Source: CAVVXX01 sp052389895
GTDB taxonomy: Bacteria > Pseudomonadota > Alphaproteobacteria > Micropepsales > Micropepsaceae
Assembly: GCA_052389895.1 (NCBI GenBank)
Contig: JBQTHM010000048.1
Span: 1-49,737 of the forward strand
Length of the DNA stretch: 49,737 nucleotides
Reading direction: 5' to 3'
Positions 1 through 6,502 of this stretch are shown here, piece by piece. Under the pieces are notes generated by a model that was not told where the DNA came from, searched no databases, and was given only the letters and a program-made list of their open reading frames with translations. Positions within the stretch are counted from its first letter, which is position 1. Every line of letters begins with the position of its first letter. Position numbers and translations under genes: made by a program.

Positions 1-414
1 GACAACACGTTCCTGGTGGCCGACGGTGAGCACCCTTCCCCGGGACTCGGCGAGCGCCACCAGTTCTTCCGCGTCTTCGACATCAGTGGCGATGGGCTTC
101 TCCACCAGAACATGGGCGCCTTCTTCCAAGAAGGCGCGTGCGATGGCCGCATGCGTGCGTGCGGGCGAACAGACGCTCACCACGTCCACACGGCCGAGCA
201 GGTTGCGCCAGTCGCCGGTCGTTGGAACATGAAAGTGGGTTTCCGCCGCGCGCCGCGCCGCGCTTTCGGGATCGGCGAATCCGACGAGTTTTACGCCAAG
301 CAGATGCGCGTACTTCGTCGCATGAAAGCGACCAAAGACCCCCGCCCCAATCACGCCGGCACGCAGCTCCCGTTCTGCGGGAAATGCGTGGCCGTTCAAT
401 ACTCTGCGGTCCAA
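1..414 (-). CDS. Gfo/Idh/MocA-family NAD(P)-dependent oxidoreductase, N-terminal part (cut by window edge)
   Basis: Only about 138 N-terminal codons are inside the window; the gene runs off the left edge. The translation has a Rossmann dinucleotide-binding start (RAGVIGAGVFGRFHATKY), then an acidic FADP segment at the end of the second strand, and the family's conserved EKP motif (VLVEKPIATD) followed by TVGHQERVV. Family members oxidise or reduce sugar or inositol hydroxyls with NAD(P). The substrate cannot be read from this fragment. No ATG precedes the fold in frame after the upstream stop. TTG at 414 or 399 are the candidate starts, so the exact start is uncertain. Confidence 0.75.
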   Translation of the reverse strand, partial: MDRRVLNGHAFPAERELRAGVIGAGVFGRFHATKYAHLLGVKLVGFADPESAARRAAETHFHVPTTGDWRNLLGRVDVVSVCSPARTHAAIARAFLEEGAHVLVEKPIATDVEDAEELVALAESRGRVLTVGHQERVV

Positions 415-534
415 TACATGGGCCTCTGAGAAATCGCGGCTACATCGCCCGCGCGTCGCGCGAACCGCGACTCATAAAATGTTTCGCGTTGTTACACGGG
501 TGCGCAATCAAAGGCTTAACGCTGGTTAACACTT

Positions 535-1914
535 TCAGCCTGCGACGGCGAGCGCGGGGTTCTTGAGCCGTTCGGCGCGAAGGCTTTCCGCGATCTGGAA
601 CGCCAATTCGAGCGCCTGGCTTGCATTCAACCGCGGGTCGCAATGGGTGTGGTAGCGGCTGGAGAGATCTTCGTCGGTAATTGCCTGGGCGCCGCCGAGA
701 CATTCGGTAACGTTCTTGCCCGTGAGCTCAAGATGAATGCCGCCGGCATGCGTACCTTCGGCGCGGTGCACTTGGAAAAATGTATTCACTTCTTTCAGCA
801 CGCGTTCGAAGGCGCGCGTTTTGTATCCTGACGCGGACTTCATTGTGTTTCCGTGCATGGGATCGCACGACCAGACCACTTTGCGCCCTTCGCGCGTCAC
901 CTCGCGGATCAGGCGCGGCAATTTCTCGACCGCCTTGTCCGCACCGAAGCGGCAAATGAGCGTGAGCCGGCCGGGAAGGTTCTCCGGGTTGAGGACGTCG
1001 ATCAGCCTAAGCAGCTCGTCAGGCGAAACGTCCGGTCCGCATTTGAGGCCGAGCGGATTGCGTATGCCGCGCGCGTACTCGACATGGGCGCCATCGAGCG
1101 CGCGCGTGCGGTTACCGACCCAAAGCAAATGCGCCGACGTGTCGAACCATTCGCCGCTGGTTGAATCGATCCTCGTCAACGCCTGTTCGTACCAGAGCAA
1201 CAGCGCTTCGTGGCTGGTGTAAAACTCTACCGAACGCAGATGCGGCACGGCCGCTGACGTAATCCCACAGGCCGCCATGAAATCGAGCGTTTCCGTAATC
1301 CTCCCGGCCAGAGCGCGATAGCGCTCGCTAGCGGGCGAGCCTGCGACGAAGCCCAGCGTCCAGCGATGGACATTGTGCAGGTCGGCATAGCCGCCCTGCG
1401 CAAGCGCGCGCAGCAGATTGAGCGTCGCAGCGGATTGCCCATAGGCTTGGAGCAGGCGTTCGGGGTTTGGCGTGCGCGATGCCGCGCTGAACTCCATGCC
1501 GTTGATGCTGTCGCCGCGATAGGACGTGAGCGTGACATTACCCCGTGTCTCAGTTGGTTCCGTGCGGGGCTTGGCGAACTGACCGGCGATGCGCCCGACC
1601 TTCACAACGGGCATTGCGGCCGCGAACGTAAGCACGACCGACATCTGCAGCATGACGCGGAACGTGTCGCGGATGTTGTCCGGATGAAACTCGGCAAACG
1701 ACTCCGCGCAATCGCCGCCTTGCAGCAGAAAGGCCTTGCCTTCGGCGACCTGGCCCAGCGCCGCCATCAGATTGCGCGCTTCGCCCCCGAAAACGAGTGG
1801 CGGCGAGGTGCGCAGCCTGTCCTCCACGCGCACAAGCGCCGTCATGTCCGCGTATTCGGGGACATGGGAGATTGGCTTGCCGCGCCAGCTCGACGGGCTC
1901 CAGGCCCTGTTCAT
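535..1914 (-). CDS. aroG: class II 3-deoxy-7-phosphoheptulonate (DAHP) synthase
   Basis: Catalyses the first shikimate-pathway step, phosphoenolpyruvate plus erythrose 4-phosphate to DAHP, in the cytosol. The 459-residue product matches the plant/actinobacterial type II family in length and motifs: QGGDCAESF with the metal-ligand Cys near residue 69, GRIAGQFAKPR, LRSVEFYTSHEALLL, WSCDPMHGNT, EGTHAGGIHLELTG and RYHTHCDPRLN. The long open frame begins 45 bp upstream at 1959. The ATG at 1914 gives the usual MNRAWSPSSWR start for alphaproteobacterial members and is preferred. It is transcribed in the same direction as gor and rpiA but separated from gor by about 66 bp, so cotranscription is possible but not proven. 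Confidence 0.93.
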   Translation of the reverse strand: MNRAWSPSSWRGKPISHVPEYADMTALVRVEDRLRTSPPLVFGGEARNLMAALGQVAEGKAFLLQGGDCAESFAEFHPDNIRDTFRVMLQMSVVLTFAAAMPVVKVGRIAGQFAKPRTEPTETRGNVTLTSYRGDSINGMEFSAASRTPNPERLLQAYGQSAATLNLLRALAQGGYADLHNVHRWTLGFVAGSPASERYRALAGRITETLDFMAACGITSAAVPHLRSVEFYTSHEALLLWYEQALTRIDSTSGEWFDTSAHLLWVGNRTRALDGAHVEYARGIRNPLGLKCGPDVSPDELLRLIDVLNPENLPGRLTLICRFGADKAVEKLPRLIREVTREGRKVVWSCDPMHGNTMKSASGYKTRAFERVLKEVNTFFQVHRAEGTHAGGIHLELTGKNVTECLGGAQAITDEDLSSRYHTHCDPRLNASQALELAFQIAESLRAERLKNPALAVAG

Positions 1915-1980
1915 GCGCAATTTCCCGCTCTTTGGAAAGGATATAAACGATGCCGCCACGCGCTGCCAGTCTCAATCCGT

Positions 1981-3378
1981 TTAAGCAATTTCGTTCGCGC
2001 CTTCGGGTGGCTTTCCCGCAACTTTGTTCCGCATAGTGACGAGTTCCTCGGCGGCCGTGGGATGCACGGCCACGGCCGCATCGAACTGGGCCTTGGTTGC
2101 ACCCATCTTCATGGCGACCGCCACCAGCTGTACAAGTTCCGCCGCTTCGTCGGCAAAGATGTGGCAGCCGAGCACGCGATCCGTTTTCGCGTCCACCACC
2201 AGCTTCATGAGCGCACGCTCCGCGCGGCCCGACAGCGCGTGGCGCAGCGGGCGGTAATTCGTCTTGTAGGTGTCCACTGTATATCCCTTGGCGCGGGCCG
2301 CTTCCTCGGTCAGGCCGATGGCGCCGATTTCCGGCTGGCTGAACACGGCGGTAGCGACGAGGTTGTGATCGGGCGGCGTGGGCGCGTGGCCGAACACGGT
2401 GCGCGCGAAGCACACGGCGTCATGTATGGCGACGGGGGTGAGATTCAGCCGGTTGGTCACGTCGCCGATCGCGTAAATGTTCGGCACGCTCGAGCGAGAC
2501 AATTCGTCGACCACGATCGCGCCATGATCGCCCAACTCGACGCCGGCGTGCTCAAGACCAAGCTCACTCGTGTTCGGCGCGCGGCCGATGGCCAGCATCA
2601 CCTGTTCAGCCTCAAGGCTATCGCCCGACGTCAGCCGCGCACGAACGCGGCCGTCGACGTGCTCGCAACCAGCGAAGATCGAGCCAAGGACGAGTTTGAT
2701 GCCCTTCTTCTGCATCGAGTCCTGGAGCATGTCGCGCAACTCTTCGTCGAAGCCGCGCAGGATTTTGGGGCCGCGGTAGACGACCGTCGTTTCCACGCCG
2801 AGATTGAAGAAAATGTGCGCGAATTCGACGGCAATATAACCACCACCGGCAATGACGATATCTTTCGGCAGGCATTCCAGGTGGAACGCGTCATCCGAGG
2901 TGATGCAGCATTCCGCGCCGGGCGCGCCAGCCAAATTTCGTGACGGACTGCCGCCCGTTGCGATCAATATGTGCTCCGACGTGATCGCGCGCCCGGCCTT
3001 CGCCAGATGGACGGTGTGCGCGTCCTTGAGCACAGCGCGGTCCTCGAAAATCGCGACGCCCGCCCGGTCAACAGCCTTGCGGTAGATGCCGGATAGATGC
3101 GCGATGGCGTTGTCCTTGTTGCGGATGAGCGTAGGCCAGTCGAAGCGCGTGCCTTCGATCGTCCAGCCATAGCCGCGCGCGTCTTCGAATTCTTCCGCGT
3201 AGTGGCTAGCGTAGACAAAAAGTTTCTTCGGCACGCAGCCGCGGATGACGCAGGTGCCGCCGAAGCGGCCGTGCTCGGCGACGGCGACGCGCGCGCCAAG
3301 CTCGGCAGAGATGCGCGCCGCGCGCACGCCGCCCGAGCCGCCGCCGATCACGAAGAGATCAAAGTCGTATTTAGCCAT
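1981..3378 (-). CDS. gor: glutathione-disulfide reductase
   Basis: NADPH-dependent flavoprotein that reduces oxidised glutathione in the cytosol. The 465-residue product shows the FAD-binding GGGSGG near residue 11 and the redox-active disulfide pair in GGTCVIRGCVPKK (Cys43/Cys48). It also has a second nucleotide-binding motif GGGYIAVEF near residue 177, with a following arginine-containing VYRG segment typical of NADPH preference, and the C-terminal HPTAAEE (His439) that serves as the catalytic base in the partner subunit. Length and motif order fit gor better than dihydrolipoamide or mercuric reductase. Its start overlaps the rpiA stop by 8 bp, so the two are probably translated from one mRNA. 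Confidence 0.95.
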   Translation of the reverse strand: MAKYDFDLFVIGGGSGGVRAARISAELGARVAVAEHGRFGGTCVIRGCVPKKLFVYASHYAEEFEDARGYGWTIEGTRFDWPTLIRNKDNAIAHLSGIYRKAVDRAGVAIFEDRAVLKDAHTVHLAKAGRAITSEHILIATGGSPSRNLAGAPGAECCITSDDAFHLECLPKDIVIAGGGYIAVEFAHIFFNLGVETTVVYRGPKILRGFDEELRDMLQDSMQKKGIKLVLGSIFAGCEHVDGRVRARLTSGDSLEAEQVMLAIGRAPNTSELGLEHAGVELGDHGAIVVDELSRSSVPNIYAIGDVTNRLNLTPVAIHDAVCFARTVFGHAPTPPDHNLVATAVFSQPEIGAIGLTEEAARAKGYTVDTYKTNYRPLRHALSGRAERALMKLVVDAKTDRVLGCHIFADEAAELVQLVAVAMKMGATKAQFDAAVAVHPTAAEELVTMRNKVAGKPPEGANEIA

Positions 3379-4078
3379 GACGCTGAATGAGCCTCACGCC
3401 CCTGGGGCCTGCAAGAACAAGCTCGGTGGCAAGGCCGACAAACAGCCCTTGCTCGACGACGCCTGTCACTTGTGAAATTGCGGTTGCCAGTTTCGGCACA
3501 TCGGTGATCGCGCCGAAGGGACAGTCATAGATGCAATTGCCGTTGTCGGTGCGGTATGGCGCGCCGTCTTTCACGCGCAGATTTGGCGCGGTCTTGTAGC
3601 CGAGTTTGGCAGCCGCTGCGGTAATACGATGCGCCGTCGTCGCGTGACCGAAAGCGATCACCTCCACCGGCAGCGGAAATTTGCCCAGGCGCGAAACCAG
3701 CTTGCTTTCATCTGCGATAACAGCCATGCGCTTGGACGACGCGGCCACGATTTTCTCGCGCAGCAGCGCGCCGCCGCCGCCCTTGATCAGATTTAGCTCG
3801 CTGTCCGCTTCGTCGGCGCCATCAACAGTGAGGTCGAGCGGCGCCAGCCTGTCGAGATCATCCAAAGGAATTCCGAGTGCGCGTGCCTTATCTTCTGTCC
3901 GCTTTGAGGTCGGCGTTCCAATGATCTTCAGGCCGCCGCGAATGCGGCCGGCCAGAAGCTCCAGAAAAACCTCCGCCGTTGAACCCGTGCCCAGGCCAAG
4001 CTTCATTCCCTCGTGCACGAGGTCGAGCGCGCGCATGGCGGCGGCACGCTTGAGCGTGGCGGAATCGCTGCCCGTCAT
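3371..4078 (-). CDS. rpiA: ribose-5-phosphate isomerase A
   Basis: Interconverts ribose 5-phosphate and ribulose 5-phosphate in the non-oxidative pentose phosphate pathway. The 235-residue product contains GLGTGSTAEVF (phosphate loop), TVDGADEAD with the catalytic acid, and KGGGGALLREKI, all hallmarks of RpiA. ATG at 4078 (MTGSDSATLKRAA) fits family alignments better than the in-frame ATG at 4099. Overlap with gor links supply of pentose phosphate intermediates to an NADPH-consuming reductase, although the linkage may be only positional. Confidence 0.95.
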   Translation of the reverse strand: MTGSDSATLKRAAAMRALDLVHEGMKLGLGTGSTAEVFLELLAGRIRGGLKIIGTPTSKRTEDKARALGIPLDDLDRLAPLDLTVDGADEADSELNLIKGGGGALLREKIVAASSKRMAVIADESKLVSRLGKFPLPVEVIAFGHATTAHRITAAAAKLGYKTAPNLRVKDGAPYRTDNGNCIYDCPFGAITDVPKLATAISQVTGVVEQGLFVGLATELVLAGPRGVRLIQRHG

Positions 4079-4248
4079 GCGCAGAACACTAACACGCATG
4101 CGCCGGGAAATTTTGCGATTTTCTGCGCACGAGGCGCATGTGCCGCGCCCACTGGGAAACGTCCAAATTTAAATTCTTCGCCGCTTGTGCGCGCGGAGGC
4201 GCCTCATGCGATACATGTGGTCCGGTCGGCCGTTTGGTGGACGGATGC

Positions 4249-4290
4249 AAAAATGCGAACGGCGCGGGGGCCGGTAGGCCCTCGCGCCGT
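4249..4290 (-). terminator. strong hairpin with T-run on minus strand
   Basis: An almost perfect stem pairs ACGGCGCG (4259-4266) with CGCGCCGT (4283-4290), with an inner GGGCC/GGCCC stem around a GGTA loop. Read on the minus strand, the stem is followed after a few bases by five T (4249-4253). It lies between rpiA and the glmS-tail region and would end transcripts arriving from glmUS or its downstream cassettes. The remainder of 4079-4466 has no convincing gene. Confidence 0.55.
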
Positions 4291-4431
4291 GCGTCCGCAC
4301 TGCTTGCGAATATAAAGTATTTGGTGTGAGCAGCGCCGCGCTTCAAGACCCCAGTTCAAATTTATTTTTCCGTCCTTTTACCTGTAATATCAGATGGTTA
4401 GGTGCCGCGGCCGGACCCCTTGAAATCCGGC

Positions 4432-4460
4432 GAAAAAATTTTCGCGGCCGCTTTTGCGGC
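4432..4460 (-). terminator. hairpin plus T-run just after the oldest glmS tail copy
   Basis: GCCGC-TTTT-GCGGC (4447-4460) forms a stem-loop. On the minus strand it is followed by CGCG and then a run of six T (complement of 4433-4438). It sits ten bases beyond the stop codon of glmS-tail copy A, which is where the original glmUS terminator would be expected before the cassettes were inserted. Confidence 0.45.
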
Positions 4461-4469
4461 AAGCGCCGA

Positions 4470-4529
4470 CTACTCCACCGTCACGCTTTTCGCTTGCGCA
4501 GCTGGTCCACGCCTGTGCCCTTGGCGACC
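4470..4529 (-). repeat. degenerate copy A of the glmS 3' end
   Basis: About 60 bp resemble the last ~20 codons and stop of glmS at 6482-6545. The codons for VAKGT.VDQ remain readable and the distal 36 bp match at about 30 positions by eye. A 4-bp deletion shifts the frame before the stop. It abuts the left inverted motif of cassette 1. This is the copy furthest from glmS and looks like a displaced, decaying original gene end. Confidence 0.75.
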
Positions 4530-4562
4530 GAAAAATCGACTCTGACCCCAATTTATTTGGGC

Positions 4563-5036
4563 CTATTTACGGCATGCCCCAACATATGAGCCCGCCTTTG
4601 ACAAGAGGGCTGTCGCCTTCGCGGCAGTCCACAATAGTTGGCCAGTGCCGGTTTCGTCCAAGAGAAAAACATATGTTTCGACCGTGGGACCAGTAGGATA
4701 AATGACGGTAACGAGCAGAGAGTTTGCTGAACCCCCACCTAATGACACAATTTTCCCGCCGTCCTCTGTTAACGAGCGCGTGCCACGGGGATCGCTAGTA
4801 ATCAGATCAACATCTTTGCCGTCCGTTGAAAGAATGAGTTGCCCGCGGCCTCCGGCGACAGAGAACCCGTCTTTTTGCCGCCCTGATTGATCTTTAGGCA
4901 CTACCCCGCCAGATGGGAAATATGCGTAACCTTGTCCATGAGTACACTTCGTAATGACGGTAAACTGCGCCGCATAAGACGGAGAATGGGCCAAGATCAC
5001 CAGCAAGCAAAATCCGAGTAGGCAAATATTTTTCAT
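4563..5036 (-). CDS. secreted protein of unknown function (cassette 1 cargo)
   Basis: 157 residues starting MKNICLLGFCLLVILAHS, a clear Sec signal peptide with predicted cleavage after SYAA near residue 23. The mature part is rich in Gly, Thr and Val, with alternating hydrophobic residues suggesting a beta-sandwich. Two cysteines (CTHG near the mature N-terminus and C-terminal GACRK) could form a disulfide. I do not recognise the family. Codon use and AT content differ from the glm genes, in line with acquisition inside the cassette. Transcription is toward copy A. Confidence 0.7.
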   Translation of the reverse strand: MKNICLLGFCLLVILAHSPSYAAQFTVITKCTHGQGYAYFPSGGVVPKDQSGRQKDGFSVAGGRGQLILSTDGKDVDLITSDPRGTRSLTEDGGKIVSLGGGSANSLLVTVIYPTGPTVETYVFLLDETGTGQLLWTAAKATALLSKAGSYVGACRK

Positions 5037-5093
5037 CTATCCGCCCCTAAACATTACTCAAGATCAGTAGCATAACACTGCTAATCAGCATCG

Positions 5094-5261
5094 TTAAGAA
5101 GCCTTCCTTTGCCTCTTTCTAGACTGTTTGAACCTCGCTTTGGGTCTTGCCTTCAATGAAGCGTGATGCTGTGGCTTCATTTGAAACGAACGGCGCAGAC
5201 CGGCGTCCAGCCGTTCCGTAATTTCAGACTTCGACAATCCATCCTTTTGGGGCTGCCACAT
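5094..5261 (-). CDS. short basic protein of unknown function
   Basis: A 55-residue frame beginning MWQPQKDGLSKSEITERL, with a predicted N-terminal helix and a strongly basic tail rich in K, R and Q (RFKQSRKRQRKAS). It resembles in style the small 'KSEI..R.DAAL' proteins seen in alphaproteobacteria, which have no known role. Its ATG and that of the divergent HEPN gene share the same CATG (5259-5262), so at least one start is probably wrong or the genes are mutually exclusive. A longer frame to 5363 exists but has no supporting start. Confidence 0.4.
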   Translation of the reverse strand: MWQPQKDGLSKSEITERLDAGLRRSFQMKPQHHASLKARPKARFKQSRKRQRKAS

Positions 5262-5829
5262 GCCACTACTGACATCTGACGATGCAATGAAGCACCCTCC
5301 ACTAACGCAGGAGGATTTCAAGAGGCCACCACCGGAAATTGGCAGCGATTCCGACGCCCTCATTTATCAGGCAATCGGACACTGTATTGCTCAATGGTCG
5401 CCGGTTGAAGAACAATACGACCGCCTCTTCGGCGCATTGGTCAATTCCGAAAGTGATGCTCTCTCTCGCGCGCTGGGGCAACTTACAAGTTTTTACTACA
5501 AGACGCGGCTAATCAGGAGTGCCGCCGAATTGGTCTTAAGAAAACACGCAGGCCTACTTTGCGAACTCGACAAAACCAGCAAGGTCGCGGAAAGGGCCAT
5601 AGATCGGCGAAACGACGTGGCCCACGGCCAAGTCGTTTCACTGACAGTTGAGCAGGTGGATTACAAATTTGTCGTTATTCCGACCATCTACAGCAAAAAC
5701 ACTTCCGCCAAAATGGAACGCGATTATATTTATGGGCTGCGCACCTTAAATGACTTCGCAGTGAAGTTCTTTATACTGCGGTGGCAAACCTATGCCCTCG
5801 TCAACCGTATCGCATGTGCTTTGGCCTGA
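5260..5829 (+). CDS. HEPN-motif protein, possible RNase or defence-related
   Basis: 189 residues, soluble, mostly helical. DRRNDVAHGQ contains Arg117-Asn-x3-His122, the R-N-x3-H (Rx4H) signature of HEPN domains, which in many toxin and defence proteins is the RNase active site. The preceding region (LIYQAIGHCIAQWSPVEEQYDRLF) fits the first HEPN helices. The rest is not recognisable. Related alpha-helical proteins without nuclease activity also carry this motif, so the activity is an inference. Met at 5287 is an alternative start that would avoid the clash with the divergent small gene. It lies in AT-richer DNA within cassette 1. Confidence 0.7.
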   Translation: MPLLTSDDAMKHPPLTQEDFKRPPPEIGSDSDALIYQAIGHCIAQWSPVEEQYDRLFGALVNSESDALSRALGQLTSFYYKTRLIRSAAELVLRKHAGLLCELDKTSKVAERAIDRRNDVAHGQVVSLTVEQVDYKFVVIPTIYSKNTSAKMERDYIYGLRTLNDFAVKFFILRWQTYALVNRIACALA

Positions 5830-5846
5830 CCGCCCACATAATAATC

Positions 5847-5874
5847 GAATAATCGGGGTCGAATAATCGGGGTC
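5847..5874 (+). repeat. tandem 14-bp repeat at cassette 1 right end
   Basis: GAATAATCGGGGTC occurs twice in direct tandem (5847-5860 and 5861-5874). The second copy continues into CAGAGTGGATTT, the full right-end motif. The extra partial copy suggests repeated end recombination or slippage at the cassette boundary. Confidence 0.7.
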
Positions 5875-5905
5875 AGAGTGGATTTGTTGGCGAACGCGGC
5901 CCGTA

Positions 5906-5969
5906 CTACCCCACCTTAACCAACTTCGCCATATTGCGCGGCTGGACCACGCCGGCGCCCTTGGCTACC
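5906..5969 (-). repeat. in-frame copy B of the glmS 3' end
   Basis: 64 bp align to the glmS end (6482-6545) without gaps at about 47 positions by eye. On the minus strand they still read LVAKGAGVVQPRNMAKLVKV-G-stop, against VAKGTDVDQPRNLAKSVTVE-stop in glmS. Frame and stop are conserved although a quarter of the bases differ. That is expected if the segment came from, or once served, a different glmS. It joins the right end of cassette 1 to the left end of cassette 2. Confidence 0.8.
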
Positions 5970-5973
5970 AAAT

Positions 5974-6444
5974 AAATCGACTCTGACCCCAATTACCCCT
6001 AATTAGATTTCATCGCGTTCACACCACCAGTTCCACGCAGCCAAGGCGGCGAAAATGGCTAATGGAGCGCCGAGCGCGAGGGCAGCACGCTGAATATGGC
6101 CGTCGGGAAACAGAAGGCCAATGGCTACAAGAAAAATACTACTGCCGACCAATGCTACGAGCGTCGAGCGCATTGTGGGAAGGTTTTTACGCAGCCATTG
6201 GTTGGCGCGTGGTGACGTCTCAACGAAACCCGCGAGCCCAAACCAAAACACGACCCCGAACATAAAAGCCTCTTCTTCGGAATGGGTGCTTACAAGAAAC
6301 GTCCAAGAAACTATGCAGAGAATTTGACTAAATACGCGCCCGAACCTATTTCCGTGATCGCCTGACTGTTTGTCTTCGCCTAAATCGTGGGCCATTTTCT
6401 TAATAGTCGGGTTAATAATCGGGGTCAGAGTGGATTTGTTGGCG
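5974..6444. mobile_element. putative cassette 2 inserted at the glmS 3' end
   Basis: The left end AAATCGACTCTGACCCCAAT (5974-5993) matches the left end of cassette 1 exactly. The right end (6411-6444) carries AATAATCGGGGTCAGAGTGG and continues TTTGTTGGCG as in cassette 1. It encloses a single minus-strand gene for a small membrane protein. It lies directly between glmS-tail copy B and the present glmS end. No recombinase is encoded. Confidence 0.6.
6003..6395 (-). CDS. small membrane protein of unknown function (cassette 2 cargo)
   Basis: 130 residues with a hydrophilic N-terminus (MAHDLGEDKQSGDHGNRFG). About four hydrophobic stretches follow: SQILCIVSWTFLV, EAFMFGVVFWFGLAGF, STLVALVGSSIFLVAIGLL and ALALGAPLAIFAALAAW. 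The tail is short and charged (CERDEI). It is probably an inner-membrane protein; no family is recognised. As the only gene in the cassette it is the sole candidate for a selectable function there. Confidence 0.6.
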   Translation of the reverse strand: MAHDLGEDKQSGDHGNRFGRVFSQILCIVSWTFLVSTHSEEEAFMFGVVFWFGLAGFVETSPRANQWLRKNLPTMRSTLVALVGSSIFLVAIGLLFPDGHIQRAALALGAPLAIFAALAAWNWWCERDEI

Positions 6445-6456
6445 GTCGCGGCCGGC

Positions 6457-6502
6457 TCTATTCCACCGTCACCGACTTGTTCTATTCCACCGTCACCGAC
6501 TT
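6457..6502. repeat. 22-bp direct duplication at the glmS stop codon
   Basis: The 22 bp covering the glmS stop and the codons just before it (6481-6502) occur again, identical, at 6457-6478, offset by 24 bp. The outer copy abuts the right end of cassette 2. It looks like a junction scar of the last insertion event. Confidence 0.85.

Larger units (their letters stand above)
4533..5889. mobile_element. putative cassette 1 inserted at the glmS 3' end
   Basis: The left boundary is AAATCGACTCTGACCCCAAT (4533-4552). The right boundary (5863-5889) carries GGGGTCAGAGTGGATTT, its near-exact inverse, so the ends form imperfect inverted repeats of about 17-20 bp. Base composition inside is clearly more AT-rich than the flanking genes. 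Cargo: a secreted protein, a short basic protein and a HEPN-motif protein. No transposase or integrase is present, so movement would have to be in trans. glmS-tail copies A and B flank it. Confidence 0.6.

Noticed and set aside
1366..2943. A 525-codon plus-strand open frame
   Set aside because: It is antisense to the DAHP synthase and glutathione reductase genes, both with intact active-site motifs.
4079..6481. A Tn7-type transposon at glmS
   Set aside because: No tnsA-E genes, no recognisable Tn7 ends, and the glmS tail copies are not a feature of Tn7 insertion.
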